A stretch of DNA of 64,000 nt from Osmia lignaria lignaria (lineage: Eukaryota; Arthropoda; Insecta; Hymenoptera; Megachilidae): the NCBI RefSeq assembly GCF_051020975.1, contig NW_027478160.1, positions 19,428,001-19,492,000 of the forward strand. The letters run 5' to 3'. Below, piece by piece: positions 37,464 through 49,230 of the stretch (the stretch's first letter is position 1; every line of letters begins with the position of its first letter). The notes below the pieces were generated by a model. That model saw only the letters and a list, made by a program, of their open reading frames with translations, had not been told where the DNA came from and made no database searches. The position numbers and the translations under genes were made by a program.

Positions 37464-38283
37464 TGTTTCTGTATCTCTATTATGTTGGTGCGGCTTCGGA
37501 ACTTTTAAATATCTCGATATATCTCGAAAACTACGCTTCTGATCAAAAAATATCATAGAACATAAATTGTAGGAAACATAATTCTCTACAAAAAACGTCT
37601 CTTAACATTTTGCCATAGCTCGCTTCGTTTCCGAGATATTTGCAGATTCAGCTCAAAGGAACGGGCCTGACGGACATATTTCGAGATACTTCTTCTTCTT
37701 GTTGTTCTTCCTCTGCACAGCTAAGCTGGAAGTGGCATTTGCAGCTCGCAATAGTGCAGAGTTATCTCAAAGAAAGGGGCCACGGTGTTTCTGTATCTCT
37801 ATTATGTTGGTGCGGCTTCGGAACTTTTAAATATCTTGATATATCTCGAGAACTACGCATCTGATCAAAAAATATCATAGAACATAAAAAGTAGGAAACT
37901 TAATTCTCTACAAAAAAGGTCTCTTAACATTTTGCCATAGCTCGCTTCGTTTCCGAGATATTTGCAGATTTATCTCAAGGGAAGGGGCCTGACGGACATA
38001 TTTCGAGATATTTCTTCTTCTTGTTGTTCTTCTTCTGCACAGCTGAGCTGGAAGTGGCATTTGCAGGTCGCAATAGTGCAGAGTTATCTCAAAGAAAGGG
38101 GCCACGGTGTTTCTGTATCTCTATTATGTTGGTGCGGCTTCGGAACTTTTAAATATCTCGATATATCTCGAAAACTACGCTCATGATCAAAAAATATCAT
38201 AGAACATAAATTGTAGGAAACATAATTCTCTACAAAAAAGGTATCTTAACATTTTGCCATAGCTCGCTTCGTTTCCGAGATAT

Positions 38284-41200
38284 TTGCAGATATATCTCAA
38301 GGGAAGGGGCCTGCCGGACATATTTCGAGATATTTCTTCTTCTTGTTGTTCTTCTTCTGCACAGCTAAGCTGGAAGTGGCATTTACAGCTCGCAATAGTG
38401 CAGAGTTATCTCAAAGAAAGGGGCCACGGTGTTTCTGTATCTCTATTATGTTGGTGCTGCTTCGGAACTTTTAAATATCTTGATATATCTCGAGAACTAC
38501 GCATCTGATCAAAAAATATCATAGAACATGAAAAGTAGGAAACTTAATTCTCTACAAAAAAGGTCTCTTAACATTTTGCCATAGCTCTCTTCGTTTCCGA
38601 GATATTTGCAGATTTATCTCAAGGGAAGGGGCCTGTCGGACATATTTCGAGATATTTCTTCTTCTTGTTGTTCTTCTTCTGCACAGCTAAGCTGGAAGTG
38701 GCATTTGCGGCTCGCACTAGTGCAGAGTTATCTCAAAGAAAGGGGCCACGGTGTTTCTGTATCTCTATTATGTTGGTGCGGCTTCGGAACTTTTAAAAAT
38801 CTCGATATATGTCGAAAACTACGCTTCTGATCAAAAAATATCATAGAACATAAATAGTAGGAAACATAATTCTCTACAAAAAACGTCTCTTAACATTTTG
38901 CCATAGCTCGCTTCGTTTCCGAGATATTTGCAGATTCAGCTCAAAGGAACGGGCCTGACGGACATATTTCGAGATACTTCTTCTTCTTGTTGTGCTTCCT
39001 CTGCACAGCTAAGCTGGAAGTGGCATTTGCAGCTCGCAATAGTGCAGAGTTATCTCAAAGAAAGGGGCCACGGTGTTTCTGTATCTCTATTATGTTGGTG
39101 CGGCTTCGGAACTTTTAAATATCTTGATATATCTCGAGAACTACGCATCTGATCAAAAAATATCATAGAACATAAAAAGTAGGAAACTTAATTCTCTACA
39201 AAAAAGGTCTCTTAACATTTTGCCATAGCTCGCTTCGTTTCCGAGATATTTGCAGATTTATCTCAAGGGAAGGGGCCTGACGGACATATTTCGAGATATT
39301 TCTTCTTCTTGTTGTTCTTCTTCTGCACAGCTAAGCTGGAAGTGGCATTTGCGGCTCGCACTAGTGCAGAGTTATCTCAAAGAAAGGGGCCACGGTGTTT
39401 CTGTATCTCTATTATGTTGGTGCGGCTTCGGAACTTTTAAAAATCTCGATATATCTCGAAAACCACGCTTCTGATCAAAAAATATCATAGAACATAAATT
39501 GTAGGAAACATAATTCTCTACAAAAAACGTCTCTTAACATTTTGCCATAGCTCGCTTCGTTTCCGAGATATTTGCAGATTCAGCTCAAAGGAACGGGCCT
39601 GACGGACATATTTCGAGATACTTCTTCTTCTTCTTGTTCTTCCTCTGCACAGCTAAGCTGGAAGTGGCATTTGCAGCTCGCAATAGTGCAGAGTTATCTC
39701 AAAGAAAGGGGCCACGGTGTTTCTGTATCTCTATTATGTTGGTGCGGCTTCGGAACTTTTAAATATCTTGATATATCTCGAGAACTACGCATCTGATCAA
39801 AAAATATCATAGAACATAAAAAGTAGGAAACTTAATTCTCTACAAAAAAGGTCTCTTAACATTTTGCCATAGCTCGCTTCGTTTCCGAGATATTTGCAGA
39901 TATATCTCAAGAGAAGGGGCCTGCCGGACATATTTCGAGATATTTCTTCTTCTTGTTGTTCTTCTTCTGCACAGCTAAGCTGGAAGTGGCATTTACAGCT
40001 CGCAATAGTGCAGAGTTATCTCAAAGAAAGGGGCCACGGTGTTTCTGTATCTCTATTATGTTGGTGCTGCTTCGGAACTTTTAAATATCTTGATATATCT
40101 CGAGAACTACGCATCTGATCAAAAAATATCATACAACATGAAAAGTAGGAAACTTAATTCTCTACAAAAAAGGTCTCTTAACATTTTGCCATAGCTCTCT
40201 TCGTTTCCGAGATATTTGCAGATTTATCTCAAGGGAAGGGTCCTGATGGACATATTTCGAGATATTTCTTCTTCTTGTTGTTCTTCTTCTGCACAGCTAA
40301 ACTGGAAGTGGCATTTCCAGCTCGCAATCGTGCAGAGTTATCTCAAAGAAAGGGGCCACGGTGTTTCTGTATCTCTATTATGTTGGTGCGGCTTCGGAAC
40401 TTTTAAATATCTTGATATATCTCGAGAACTACGCCTCTGATCGAAAAATATCATAGAACATAAAAAGTAGGAAACTTAATTCTCTACAAAAAAGGTCTCT
40501 TAACATTTTGCCATAGCTCGCTTCGTTTCCGAGATATTTGCAGATTTATCTCAAGGGAAGGTGCCTGACGGACATATTTCGAGATATTTCTTCTTCTTGT
40601 TGTTCTTCTTCTGCACAGCTAAGCTGGAAGTGGCATTTGCAGCGCGCAATAGTGCAGAGTTATCTCAAAGAAAGGGGCCACGGTGTTTCTGTATCTCTAT
40701 TATGTTGGTGCGGCTTCGGAACTTTTAAATATCTTGATATATCTCGAGAACTACGCATCTGGTCAAAAAATATCATAGAAGATAAAAAGTAGGAAACTTA
40801 ATTCTCTACAAAAAAGGTCTCTTAACATTTCGCCATAGCTCGCTTCGTTTCCGAGATATTTGCAGATTCAGCTCAAAGGAACGGGCCTGACGGACATATT
40901 TCGAGATACTTCTTCTTCTTGTTGTTCTTCCTCTGCACAGCTAAGCTGGAAGTGGCATTTGCAGCTCGCAATAGTGCAGAGTTATCTCAAAGAAAGGGGC
41001 CACGGTGTTTCTGTATCTCTATTATGTTGGTGCGGCTTCGGAACTTTTAAATATCTTGATATATCTCGAGAACTACGCATCTGATCAAAAAATGTCATAG
41101 AACATAAAAAGTAGGAAACTTAATTCTCTACAAAAAAGGTCTCTTAACATTTTGCCATAGCTCGCTTCGTTTCCGAGATATTTGCAGATTTATCTCAAGG

Positions 41201-42147
41201 GAAGGGGCCTGACGGACATATTTCGAGATATTTCTTCTTCTTGTTGTTCTTCTTCTGCACAGCTAAGCTGGAAGTGGCATTTGCGGCTCGCACTAGTGCA
41301 GAGTTATCTCAAAGAAAGGGGCCACGGTGTTTCTGTATCTCTATTATGTTGGTGCGGCTTCGGAACTTTTAAATATCTTGATATATCTCGAGAACTACGC
41401 ACCTGATCAAAAAATATCATAGAAGATAAAAAGTAGGAAACTTAATTCTCTACAGAAAAGGTCTCTTAACATTTCGCCATAGCTCGCTTCGTTTCCGAGA
41501 TATTTGCAGATTTATCTCAAGGGAAGGGGCCTGTCGGACATATTTCGAGATATTTCTTCTTCTTGTTGTTCTTCTTCTGCACAGCTAAGCTGGAAGTGGC
41601 ATTTGCGGCTCGCACTAGTGCAGAGTTATCTCAAAGAAAGGGGCCACGGTGTTTCTGTATCTCTATTATGTTGGTGCGGCTTCGGAACTTTTAAATATCT
41701 CGATATATCTCGAAAACTACGCTTCTGATCAAAAAATATCATAGAACATAAATTGTAGGAAACCTAATTCTCTACAAAAAACGTCTCTTAACATTTTGCC
41801 AAAGCTCGCTTCGTTTCCGAGATATTTGCAGATATATCTCAAGGGAAGGGGCCTGACGGACATATTTCGAGATATTTCTTCTTCTTGTTGTTCTTCTTGT
41901 GCACAGCTAAGCTGGAAGTGGCATTTACAGCTCGCAATAGTGCAGAGTTATCTCAAAGAAAGGGGCCACGGTGTTTCTGTATCCCTATTATGTTGGTGCG
42001 GCTTCGGAACTTTTAAATATCTTGATATATCTCGAGAGCTACGCATCTGATCAAAAAATATCATAGAACATGAAAAGTAGGAAACTTAATTCTCTACAAA
42101 AAAGGTCTCTTAACATTTTGCCATAGCTCTCTTCGTTTCCGAGATAT
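38284..42147 (+). repeat. A/B dimer-rich block with a 5-monomer period
   Basis: Starts are 38284, 38606, 38928, 39250, 39572, 39894, 40216, 40538, 40860, 41182, 41504 and 41826. 38284 and 39894 share cctgccgg, atttacagctc, ggtgctgcttcgg and a following gctctcttcg, 1610 bp apart; 41826 also ends with gctctcttcg. 38606/38928 and 39250/39572 form an A-B dimer repeated twice, marked by cttttaaaaatctcg. 40860 and 41504 both follow aacatttcgcc. Private changes include ttcttcttgttcttcc (39572), gggtcctgatgg (40216) and tctggtcaaa (40538). Confidence 0.78.
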
Positions 42148-42468
42148 TTGCAGATTTATCTCAAGGGAAGGGGCCTGACGGACATATTTCGAGATATTTC
42201 TTCTTCTTACTGTTCTTCTTCTGCACAGCTAAGCTCGAAGTGGCATTTGCAGCTCGCAATAGTGCAGAGTTATCTCAAAGAAAGAGGCCACGGTGTTTCT
42301 GTACCTCTATTATGTTGGTGCAGCTTCGGAACTTTTAAATATCTTGATATATCTCGAAAACTACGCTTCTGATCAAAAAATATCATAGAACATAAATTGT
42401 AGGAAACTTAATTCTCTACAAAAAAGGTTCTTAACATTTTGCCATAGCTCGCTTCGTTTCCGAGATAT
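42148..42468 (+). repeat. Chimeric 321-bp monomer at the left edge of the 7-mer HOR
   Basis: The front half is B-like and diverged (cttcttactgttc, agctcgaagtgg, gcagctcgcaatag). The back half (tgtacctc, ggtgcagcttcgg, ttgatatatctcgaaaac, aaaggttctt) equals that of monomer 7 of the following HOR (44402). The HOR therefore begins inside this copy, between nt 112 and 157. Confidence 0.85.
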
Positions 42469-44722
42469 TTGCAGATTTATCTCAAGGGCAGGGGCCTGCC
42501 GGACATATTTCGAGATATTTCTCCTTCTTGTTGTTCTTCTTCTGCACAGCTAAGCTGGAAGTGGCATTTGCGGCTCGCACTAGTGCAGAGTTATCTCAAA
42601 GAAAGGGGCCACGGTGTTTCTGTATCCCTATTATGTTGGTGCCGCTTCGGAACTTTTAAATATCTCGATATATCTCGAAAACTACGCTTCTGATCAAAAA
42701 ATATCATAGAACATAAATTGTAGGAAACATAATTCTCTACAAAAAACGTCTCTTAACATTTTGCCATAGCTCGCTTCGTTTCCGAGATATTTGCAGATTC
42801 AGCTCAAAGGAACTGGCGTGACGGACATATTTCGAGATATTTCTTCTTCTTGTTGTTCTTCCTCTGCACAGCTAAGCTGGAAGTGGCATTTGCAGCTCGC
42901 AATAGTGCAGAGTTATCTCAAAGAAAGGGGCCACGGTGTTTCTGTATCTCTATTATGTTGGTGCGGCTTCGGAACTTTTAAATATCTTGATATATCTCGA
43001 GAACTACGCATCTCATCAAAAAATATCATAGAACATAAAAAGTAGGAAACTTAATTCTCTACAAAAAAGGTCTCTTAACGTTTTGCCATAGCTCGCTTCG
43101 TTTCCGAGATATTTGCAGATTTATCTCAAGGGAAGGGGCCTGTCGGACATATTTCGAGATATTTCTTCTTCTTGTTGTTCTTCTTCTGCACAGCTAAGCT
43201 GGAAGTGGCATTTGCGGCTCGCACTAGTGCAGAGTTATCTCAAAGAAAGGGGCCACGGTGTTTCTGTATCTCTATTATGTTGGTGCGGCTTCGGAACTTT
43301 TAAATATCTCGATATATCTCGAAAACTACGCTTCTGATCAAAAAATATCATAGAACATAAATTGTAGGAAACAGAATTCTCTACAAAAAAGGTCGCTTAA
43401 CATTTTGCCATAGCTCGCTTCGTTTCCGAGATATTTGCAGATATATCTCAAGGGAAGGGGCCTGACGGACATATTTCGAGATATTTCTTCTTCTTGTTGT
43501 TCTTCTTCTGCACAGCTAAGCTGGAAGTGGCATTTACAGCTCGCAATAGTGCAGAGTTATCTCAAAGAAAGGGGCCACGGTGTTTCTGTATCTCTATTAT
43601 GTTGGTGCGGCTTCAGAACTTTTAAATATCTTGATATATCTCGAGAACTACGCATCTGATCAAAAAATATCATAGAACATAAAAAGTAGGAAACTTAATT
43701 CTCTACAAAAAAGGTCTCTTAAGATTTTGCCATAGCTCGCTTCGTTTCCGAGATATTTGCAGATTTATCTCAAGGGAAGGGGCCTGACGGACATATTTCG
43801 AGATATTTCTTCTTCTTGTTGTTCTTCTTCTGCACAGCTAAGCTGGAAGTGGCATTTGCGGCTCGCACTAGTGCAGAGTTATCTCAAAGAAAGGGGCCAC
43901 GGTGTTTCTGTATCCCTATTATGTTAGTGCGGCTTCGGAACTTTTAAATATCTCGATATATCTCGAAAACTACGCTTCTGATCAAAAAATATCATAGAAC
44001 ATAAATTGTAGGAAACATAATTCTCTACAAAAAAGGTCTCTTAACATTTCGCCATAGCTCGCTTCGTTTCCGAGATATTTGCAGATTTATCTCAAGGGAA
44101 GGGGCCTGACGGACATATTTCGAGATATTTCTTCTTCTTGTTGTTCTTCTTCTGCACAGCTAAGCTGGAAGTGGCATTTACAGCTCGCAATCGTGCAGAG
44201 TTATCTCAAAGAAAGGGGCCACGGTGTTTCTGTATCTCTTATTATGTTGGTGCGGCTTCGGAACTTTTAAATATCTTGATATATCTCGAGAACTACGCAT
44301 CTGATCAAAAAATATCATAGAACATAAAAAGTAGGAAACTTAATTCTCTACAAAAAAGGTCTCTTAACATTTTGCCATAGCTCGCTTCGTTTCCGAGATA
44401 TTTGCAGATATATCTCAAGGGAAGGGGCCTGACGGACATATTTCGAGATATTTCTTCTTCTTGTTGTTCTTCTTCTGCACAGCTAAGCTGGAAGTGGCAT
44501 TTGCGGCTCGCACTAGTGCAGAGTTATCTCAAAGAAAGGGGCCACGGTGTTTCTGTACCTCTATTATGTTGGTGCAGCTTCGGAACTTTTAAATATCTTG
44601 ATATATCTCGAAAACTACGCTTCTGATCAAAAAATATCATAGAACATAAATTGTAGGAAACTTAATTCTCTACAAAAAAGGTTCTTAACATTTTGCCATA
44701 GCTCGCTTCGTTTCCGAGATAT
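42469..44722 (+). repeat. 7-monomer HOR, copy 1 (2254 bp)
   Basis: Monomers L1 42469 (gggcaggggcctgcc, tctcctt, ggtgccgc), L2 42791 (ggaactggcgtgacgg, catctcatc, aacgttttg), L3 43113 (cctgtcgg, aaacagaattc, ggtcgctt), L4 43435 (atttacagc, cttcagaac, cttaagatt), L5 43757 (tccctattatgttagtg, aacatttcg), L6 44079 (aatcgtgc, ctcttattatg, 323 bp) and L7 44402 (tgtacctc, ttgatatatctcgaaaac, aaaggttctt, 321 bp). Confidence 0.93.
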
Positions 44723-46976
44723 TTGCAGATTTATCTCAAGGGCAGGGGCCTGCCGGACATATTTCGAGATATTTCTCCTTCTTGTTGTTCTTCTTCTGCA
44801 CAGCTAAGCTGGAAGTGGCATTTGCGGCTCGCACTAGTGCAGAGTTATCTCAAAGAAAGGGGCCACGGTGTTTCTGTATCCCTATTATGTTGGTGCCGCT
44901 TCGGAACTTTTAAATATCTCGATATATCTCGAAAACTACGCTTCTGATCAAAAAATATCATAGAACATAAATTGTAGGAAACATAATTCTCTACAAAAAA
45001 CGTCTCTTAACATTTTGCCATAGCTCGCTTCGTTTCCGAGATATTTGCAGATTCAGCTCAAAGGAACTGGCGTGACGGACATATTTCGAGATATTTCTTC
45101 TTCTTGTTGTTCTTCCTCTGCACAGCTAAGCTGGAAGTGGCATTTGCAGCTCGCAATAGTGCAGAGTTATCTCAAAGAAAGGGGCCACGGTGTTTCTGTA
45201 TCTCTATTATGTTGGTGCGGCTTCGGAACTTTTAAATATCTTGATATATCTCGAGAACTACGCATCTCATCAAAAAATATCATAGAACATAAAAAGTAGG
45301 AAACTTAATTCTCTACAAAAAAGGTCTCTTAACGTTTTGCCATAGCTCGTTTCGTTTCCGAGATATTTGCAGATTTATCTCAAGGGAAGGGGCCTGTCGG
45401 ACATATTTCGAGATATTTCTTCTTCTTGTTGTTCTTCTTCTGCACAGCTAAGCTGGAAGTGGCATTTGCGGCTCGCACTAGTGCAGAGTTATCTCAAAGA
45501 AAGGGGCCACGGTGTTTCTGTATCTCTATTATGTTGGTGCGGCTTCGGAACTTTTAAATATCTCGATATATCTCGAAAACTACGCTTCTGATCAAAAAAT
45601 ATCATAGAACATAAATTGTAGGAAACAGAATTCTCTACAAAAAAGGTCGCTTAACATTTTGCCATAGCTCGCTTCGTTTCCGAGATATTTGCAGATATAT
45701 CTCAAGGGAAGGGGCCTGACGGACATATTTCGAGATATTTCTTCTTCTTGTTGTTCTTCTTCTGCACAGCTAAGCTGGAAGTGGCATTTACAGCTCGCAA
45801 TAGTGCAGAGTTATCTCAAAGAAAGGGGCCACGGTGTTTCTGTATCTCTATTATGTTGGTGCGGCTTCAGAACTTTTAAATATCTTGATATATCTCGAGA
45901 ACTACGCATCTGATCAAAAAATATCATAGAACATAAAAAGTAGGAAACTTAATTCTCTACAAAAAAGGTCTCTTAAGATTTTGCCATAGCTCGCTTCGTT
46001 TCCGAGATATTTGCAGATTTATCTCAAGGGAAGGGGCCTGACGGACATATTTCGAGATATTTCTTCTTCTTGTTGTTCTTCTTCTGCACAGCTAAGCTGG
46101 AAGTGGCATTTGCGGCTCGCACTAGTGCAGAGTTATCTCAAAGAAAGGGGCCACGGTGTTTCTGTATCCCTATTATGTTAGTGCGGCTTCGGAACTTTTA
46201 AATATCTCGATATATCTCGAAAACTACGCTTCTGATCAAAAAATATCATAGAACATAAATTGTAGGAAACATAATTCTCTACAAAAAAGGTCTCTTAACA
46301 TTTCGCCATAGCTCGCTTCGTTTCCGAGATATTTGCAGATTTATCTCAAGGGAAGGGGCCTGACGGACATATTTCGAGATATTTCTTCTTCTTGTTGTTC
46401 TTCTTCTGCACAGCTAAGCTGGAAGTGGCATTTACAGCTCGCAATCGTGCAGAGTTATCTCAAAGAAAGGGGCCACGGTGTTTCTGTATCTCTTATTATG
46501 TTGGTGCGGCTTCGGAACTTTTAAATATCTTGATATATCTCGAGAACTACGCATCTGATCAAAAAATATCATAGAACATAAAAAGTAGGAAACTTAATTC
46601 TCTACAAAAAAGGTCTCTTAACATTTTGCCATAGCTCGCTTCGTTTCCGAGATATTTGCAGATATATCTCAAGGGAAGGGGCCTGACGGACATATTTCGA
46701 GATATTTCTTCTTCTTGTTGTTCTTCTTCTGCACAGCTAAGCTGGAAGTGGCATTTGCGGCTCGCACTAGTGCAGAGTTATCTCAAAGAAAGGGGCCACG
46801 GTGTTTCTGTACCTCTATTATGTTGGTGCAGCTTCGGAACTTTTAAATATCTTGATATATCTCGAAAACTACGCTTCTGATCAAAAAATATCATAGAACA
46901 TAAATTGTAGGAAACTTAATTCTCTACAAAAAAGGTTCTTAACATTTTGCCATAGCTCGCTTCGTTTCCGAGATAT
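44723..46976 (+). repeat. 7-monomer HOR, copy 2 (2254 bp)
   Basis: Monomers 44723, 45045, 45367, 45689, 46011, 46333 and 46656 match copy 1 in order and in all rare marks. The only difference I noticed is T at 45350 (agctcgtttcg) where copies 1 and 3 have C (43096 in copy 1). Confidence 0.93.
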
Positions 46977-49230
46977 TTGCAGATTTATCTCAAGGGCAGG
47001 GGCCTGCCGGACATATTTCGAGATATTTCTCCTTCTTGTTGTTCTTCTTCTGCACAGCTAAGCTGGAAGTGGCATTTGCGGCTCGCACTAGTGCAGAGTT
47101 ATCTCAAAGAAAGGGGCCACGGTGTTTCTGTATCCCTATTATGTTGGTGCCGCTTCGGAACTTTTAAATATCTCGATATATCTCGAAAACTACGCTTCTG
47201 ATCAAAAAATATCATAGAACATAAATTGTAGGAAACATAATTCTCTACAAAAAACGTCTCTTAACATTTTGCCATAGCTCGCTTCGTTTCCGAGATATTT
47301 GCAGATTCAGCTCAAAGGAACTGGCGTGACGGACATATTTCGAGATATTTCTTCTTCTTGTTGTTCTTCCTCTGCACAGCTAAGCTGGAAGTGGCATTTG
47401 CAGCTCGCAATAGTGCAGAGTTATCTCAAAGAAAGGGGCCACGGTGTTTCTGTATCTCTATTATGTTGGTGCGGCTTCGGAACTTTTAAATATCTTGATA
47501 TATCTCGAGAACTACGCATCTCATCAAAAAATATCATAGAACATAAAAAGTAGGAAACTTAATTCTCTACAAAAAAGGTCTCTTAACGTTTTGCCATAGC
47601 TCGCTTCGTTTCCGAGATATTTGCAGATTTATCTCAAGGGAAGGGGCCTGTCGGACATATTTCGAGATATTTCTTCTTCTTGTTGTTCTTCTTCTGCACA
47701 GCTAAGCTGGAAGTGGCATTTGCGGCTCGCACTAGTGCAGAGTTATCTCAAAGAAAGGGGCCACGGTGTTTCTGTATCTCTATTATGTTGGTGCGGCTTC
47801 GGAACTTTTAAATATCTCGATATATCTCGAAAACTACGCTTCTGATCAAAAAATATCATAGAACATAAATTGTAGGAAACAGAATTCTCTACAAAAAAGG
47901 TCGCTTAACATTTTGCCATAGCTCGCTTCGTTTCCGAGATATTTGCAGATATATCTCAAGGGAAGGGGCCTGACGGACATATTTCGAGATATTTCTTCTT
48001 CTTGTTGTTCTTCTTCTGCACAGCTAAGCTGGAAGTGGCATTTACAGCTCGCAATAGTGCAGAGTTATCTCAAAGAAAGGGGCCACGGTGTTTCTGTATC
48101 TCTATTATGTTGGTGCGGCTTCAGAACTTTTAAATATCTTGATATATCTCGAGAACTACGCATCTGATCAAAAAATATCATAGAACATAAAAAGTAGGAA
48201 ACTTAATTCTCTACAAAAAAGGTCTCTTAAGATTTTGCCATAGCTCGCTTCGTTTCCGAGATATTTGCAGATTTATCTCAAGGGAAGGGGCCTGACGGAC
48301 ATATTTCGAGATATTTCTTCTTCTTGTTGTTCTTCTTCTGCACAGCTAAGCTGGAAGTGGCATTTGCGGCTCGCACTAGTGCAGAGTTATCTCAAAGAAA
48401 GGGGCCACGGTGTTTCTGTATCCCTATTATGTTAGTGCGGCTTCGGAACTTTTAAATATCTCGATATATCTCGAAAACTACGCTTCTGATCAAAAAATAT
48501 CATAGAACATAAATTGTAGGAAACATAATTCTCTACAAAAAAGGTCTCTTAACATTTCGCCATAGCTCGCTTCGTTTCCGAGATATTTGCAGATTTATCT
48601 CAAGGGAAGGGGCCTGACGGACATATTTCGAGATATTTCTTCTTCTTGTTGTTCTTCTTCTGCACAGCTAAGCTGGAAGTGGCATTTACAGCTCGCAATC
48701 GTGCAGAGTTATCTCAAAGAAAGGGGCCACGGTGTTTCTGTATCTCTTATTATGTTGGTGCGGCTTCGGAACTTTTAAATATCTTGATATATCTCGAGAA
48801 CTACGCATCTGATCAAAAAATATCATAGAACATAAAAAGTAGGAAACTTAATTCTCTACAAAAAAGGTCTCTTAACATTTTGCCATAGCTCGCTTCGTTT
48901 CCGAGATATTTGCAGATATATCTCAAGGGAAGGGGCCTGACGGACATATTTCGAGATATTTCTTCTTCTTGTTGTTCTTCTTCTGCACAGCTAAGCTGGA
49001 AGTGGCATTTGCGGCTCGCACTAGTGCAGAGTTATCTCAAAGAAAGGGGCCACGGTGTTTCTGTACCTCTATTATGTTGGTGCAGCTTCGGAACTTTTAA
49101 ATATCTTGATATATCTCGAAAACTACGCTTCTGATCAAAAAATATCATAGAACATAAATTGTAGGAAACTTAATTCTCTACAAAAAAGGTTCTTAACATT
49201 TTGCCATAGCTCGCTTCGTTTCCGAGATAT
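46977..49230 (+). repeat. 7-monomer HOR, copy 3 (2254 bp)
   Basis: Monomers 46977, 47299, 47621, 47943, 48265, 48587 and 48910, with all seven sets of marks of copy 1. I saw no difference from copy 1. Confidence 0.93.

Larger units (their letters stand above)
37318..37542 (+). other. 74-codon open frame of the satellite monomer (not called as a gene)
   Basis: One forward frame (monomer nt 1-225, ending in TGA at nt 223-225) is open in roughly three quarters of the monomers; this copy is the representative. It would give a 74-residue peptide starting QIYLKGRGLTDIF after the initiator and ending in LDISRKLRF, with a Ser/Cys-rich stretch encoded by the TTC/TTG tract. The first codon is TTG in most copies and ATG only where atatatgcag occurs. 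An in-frame TAG lies 8 codons upstream (nt 299-301), and 322 is not divisible by 3, so neighbouring frames never fuse. Copies with stops (W32, K44, W57) and frameshifts are amplified as freely as open ones. No signal peptide, known domain or splice context was recognised. Most likely a chance frame kept open by array homogenisation. Confidence 0.75.
37318..37639 (+). repeat. Reference A-type monomer (322 bp)
   Basis: This copy matches the A-type consensus I derived by reading the family II copies, so it serves as the coordinate reference: monomer nt n equals position 37317+n. A-type copies carry G at nt 104 (gcggctc), C at 112 (actagt), C at 198 (ctcgat), A at 211 (cgaaaac), T at 220 (cgcttc), TT at 250-251 (aaattgtagg) and A at 261 (cataattc). 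Confidence 0.9.
35709..38283 (+). repeat. A/B monomers related to the 3.5-6 kb island
   Basis: Starts are 35709, 36031, 36352, 36674, 36996, 37318, 37640 and 37962. 35709/36031 parallel 3848/4170 (attcactac, then cagattcagctcaaagg with gagatacttc). 36031 is 321 bp because of ctctaac for ctcttaac. 36352 and 36996 share tctctaag and gtgtatctg; 36674 and 37962 share cagctgagctgg and gcaggtcgc. Confidence 0.8.

Noticed and set aside
37540..37550. RNA polymerase III B box (gatcaaaaa)
   Set aside because: It lacks the final C of GWTCRANNC, no A box was found at a proper distance upstream, and no tRNA- or SINE-like fold is evident.
37545..37595. Phased A-tract bending from the two A6 runs
   Set aside because: The runs at nt 228-233 and 273-278 are 45 bp apart, which is not a whole number of helical turns, so strong phased curvature cannot be claimed.
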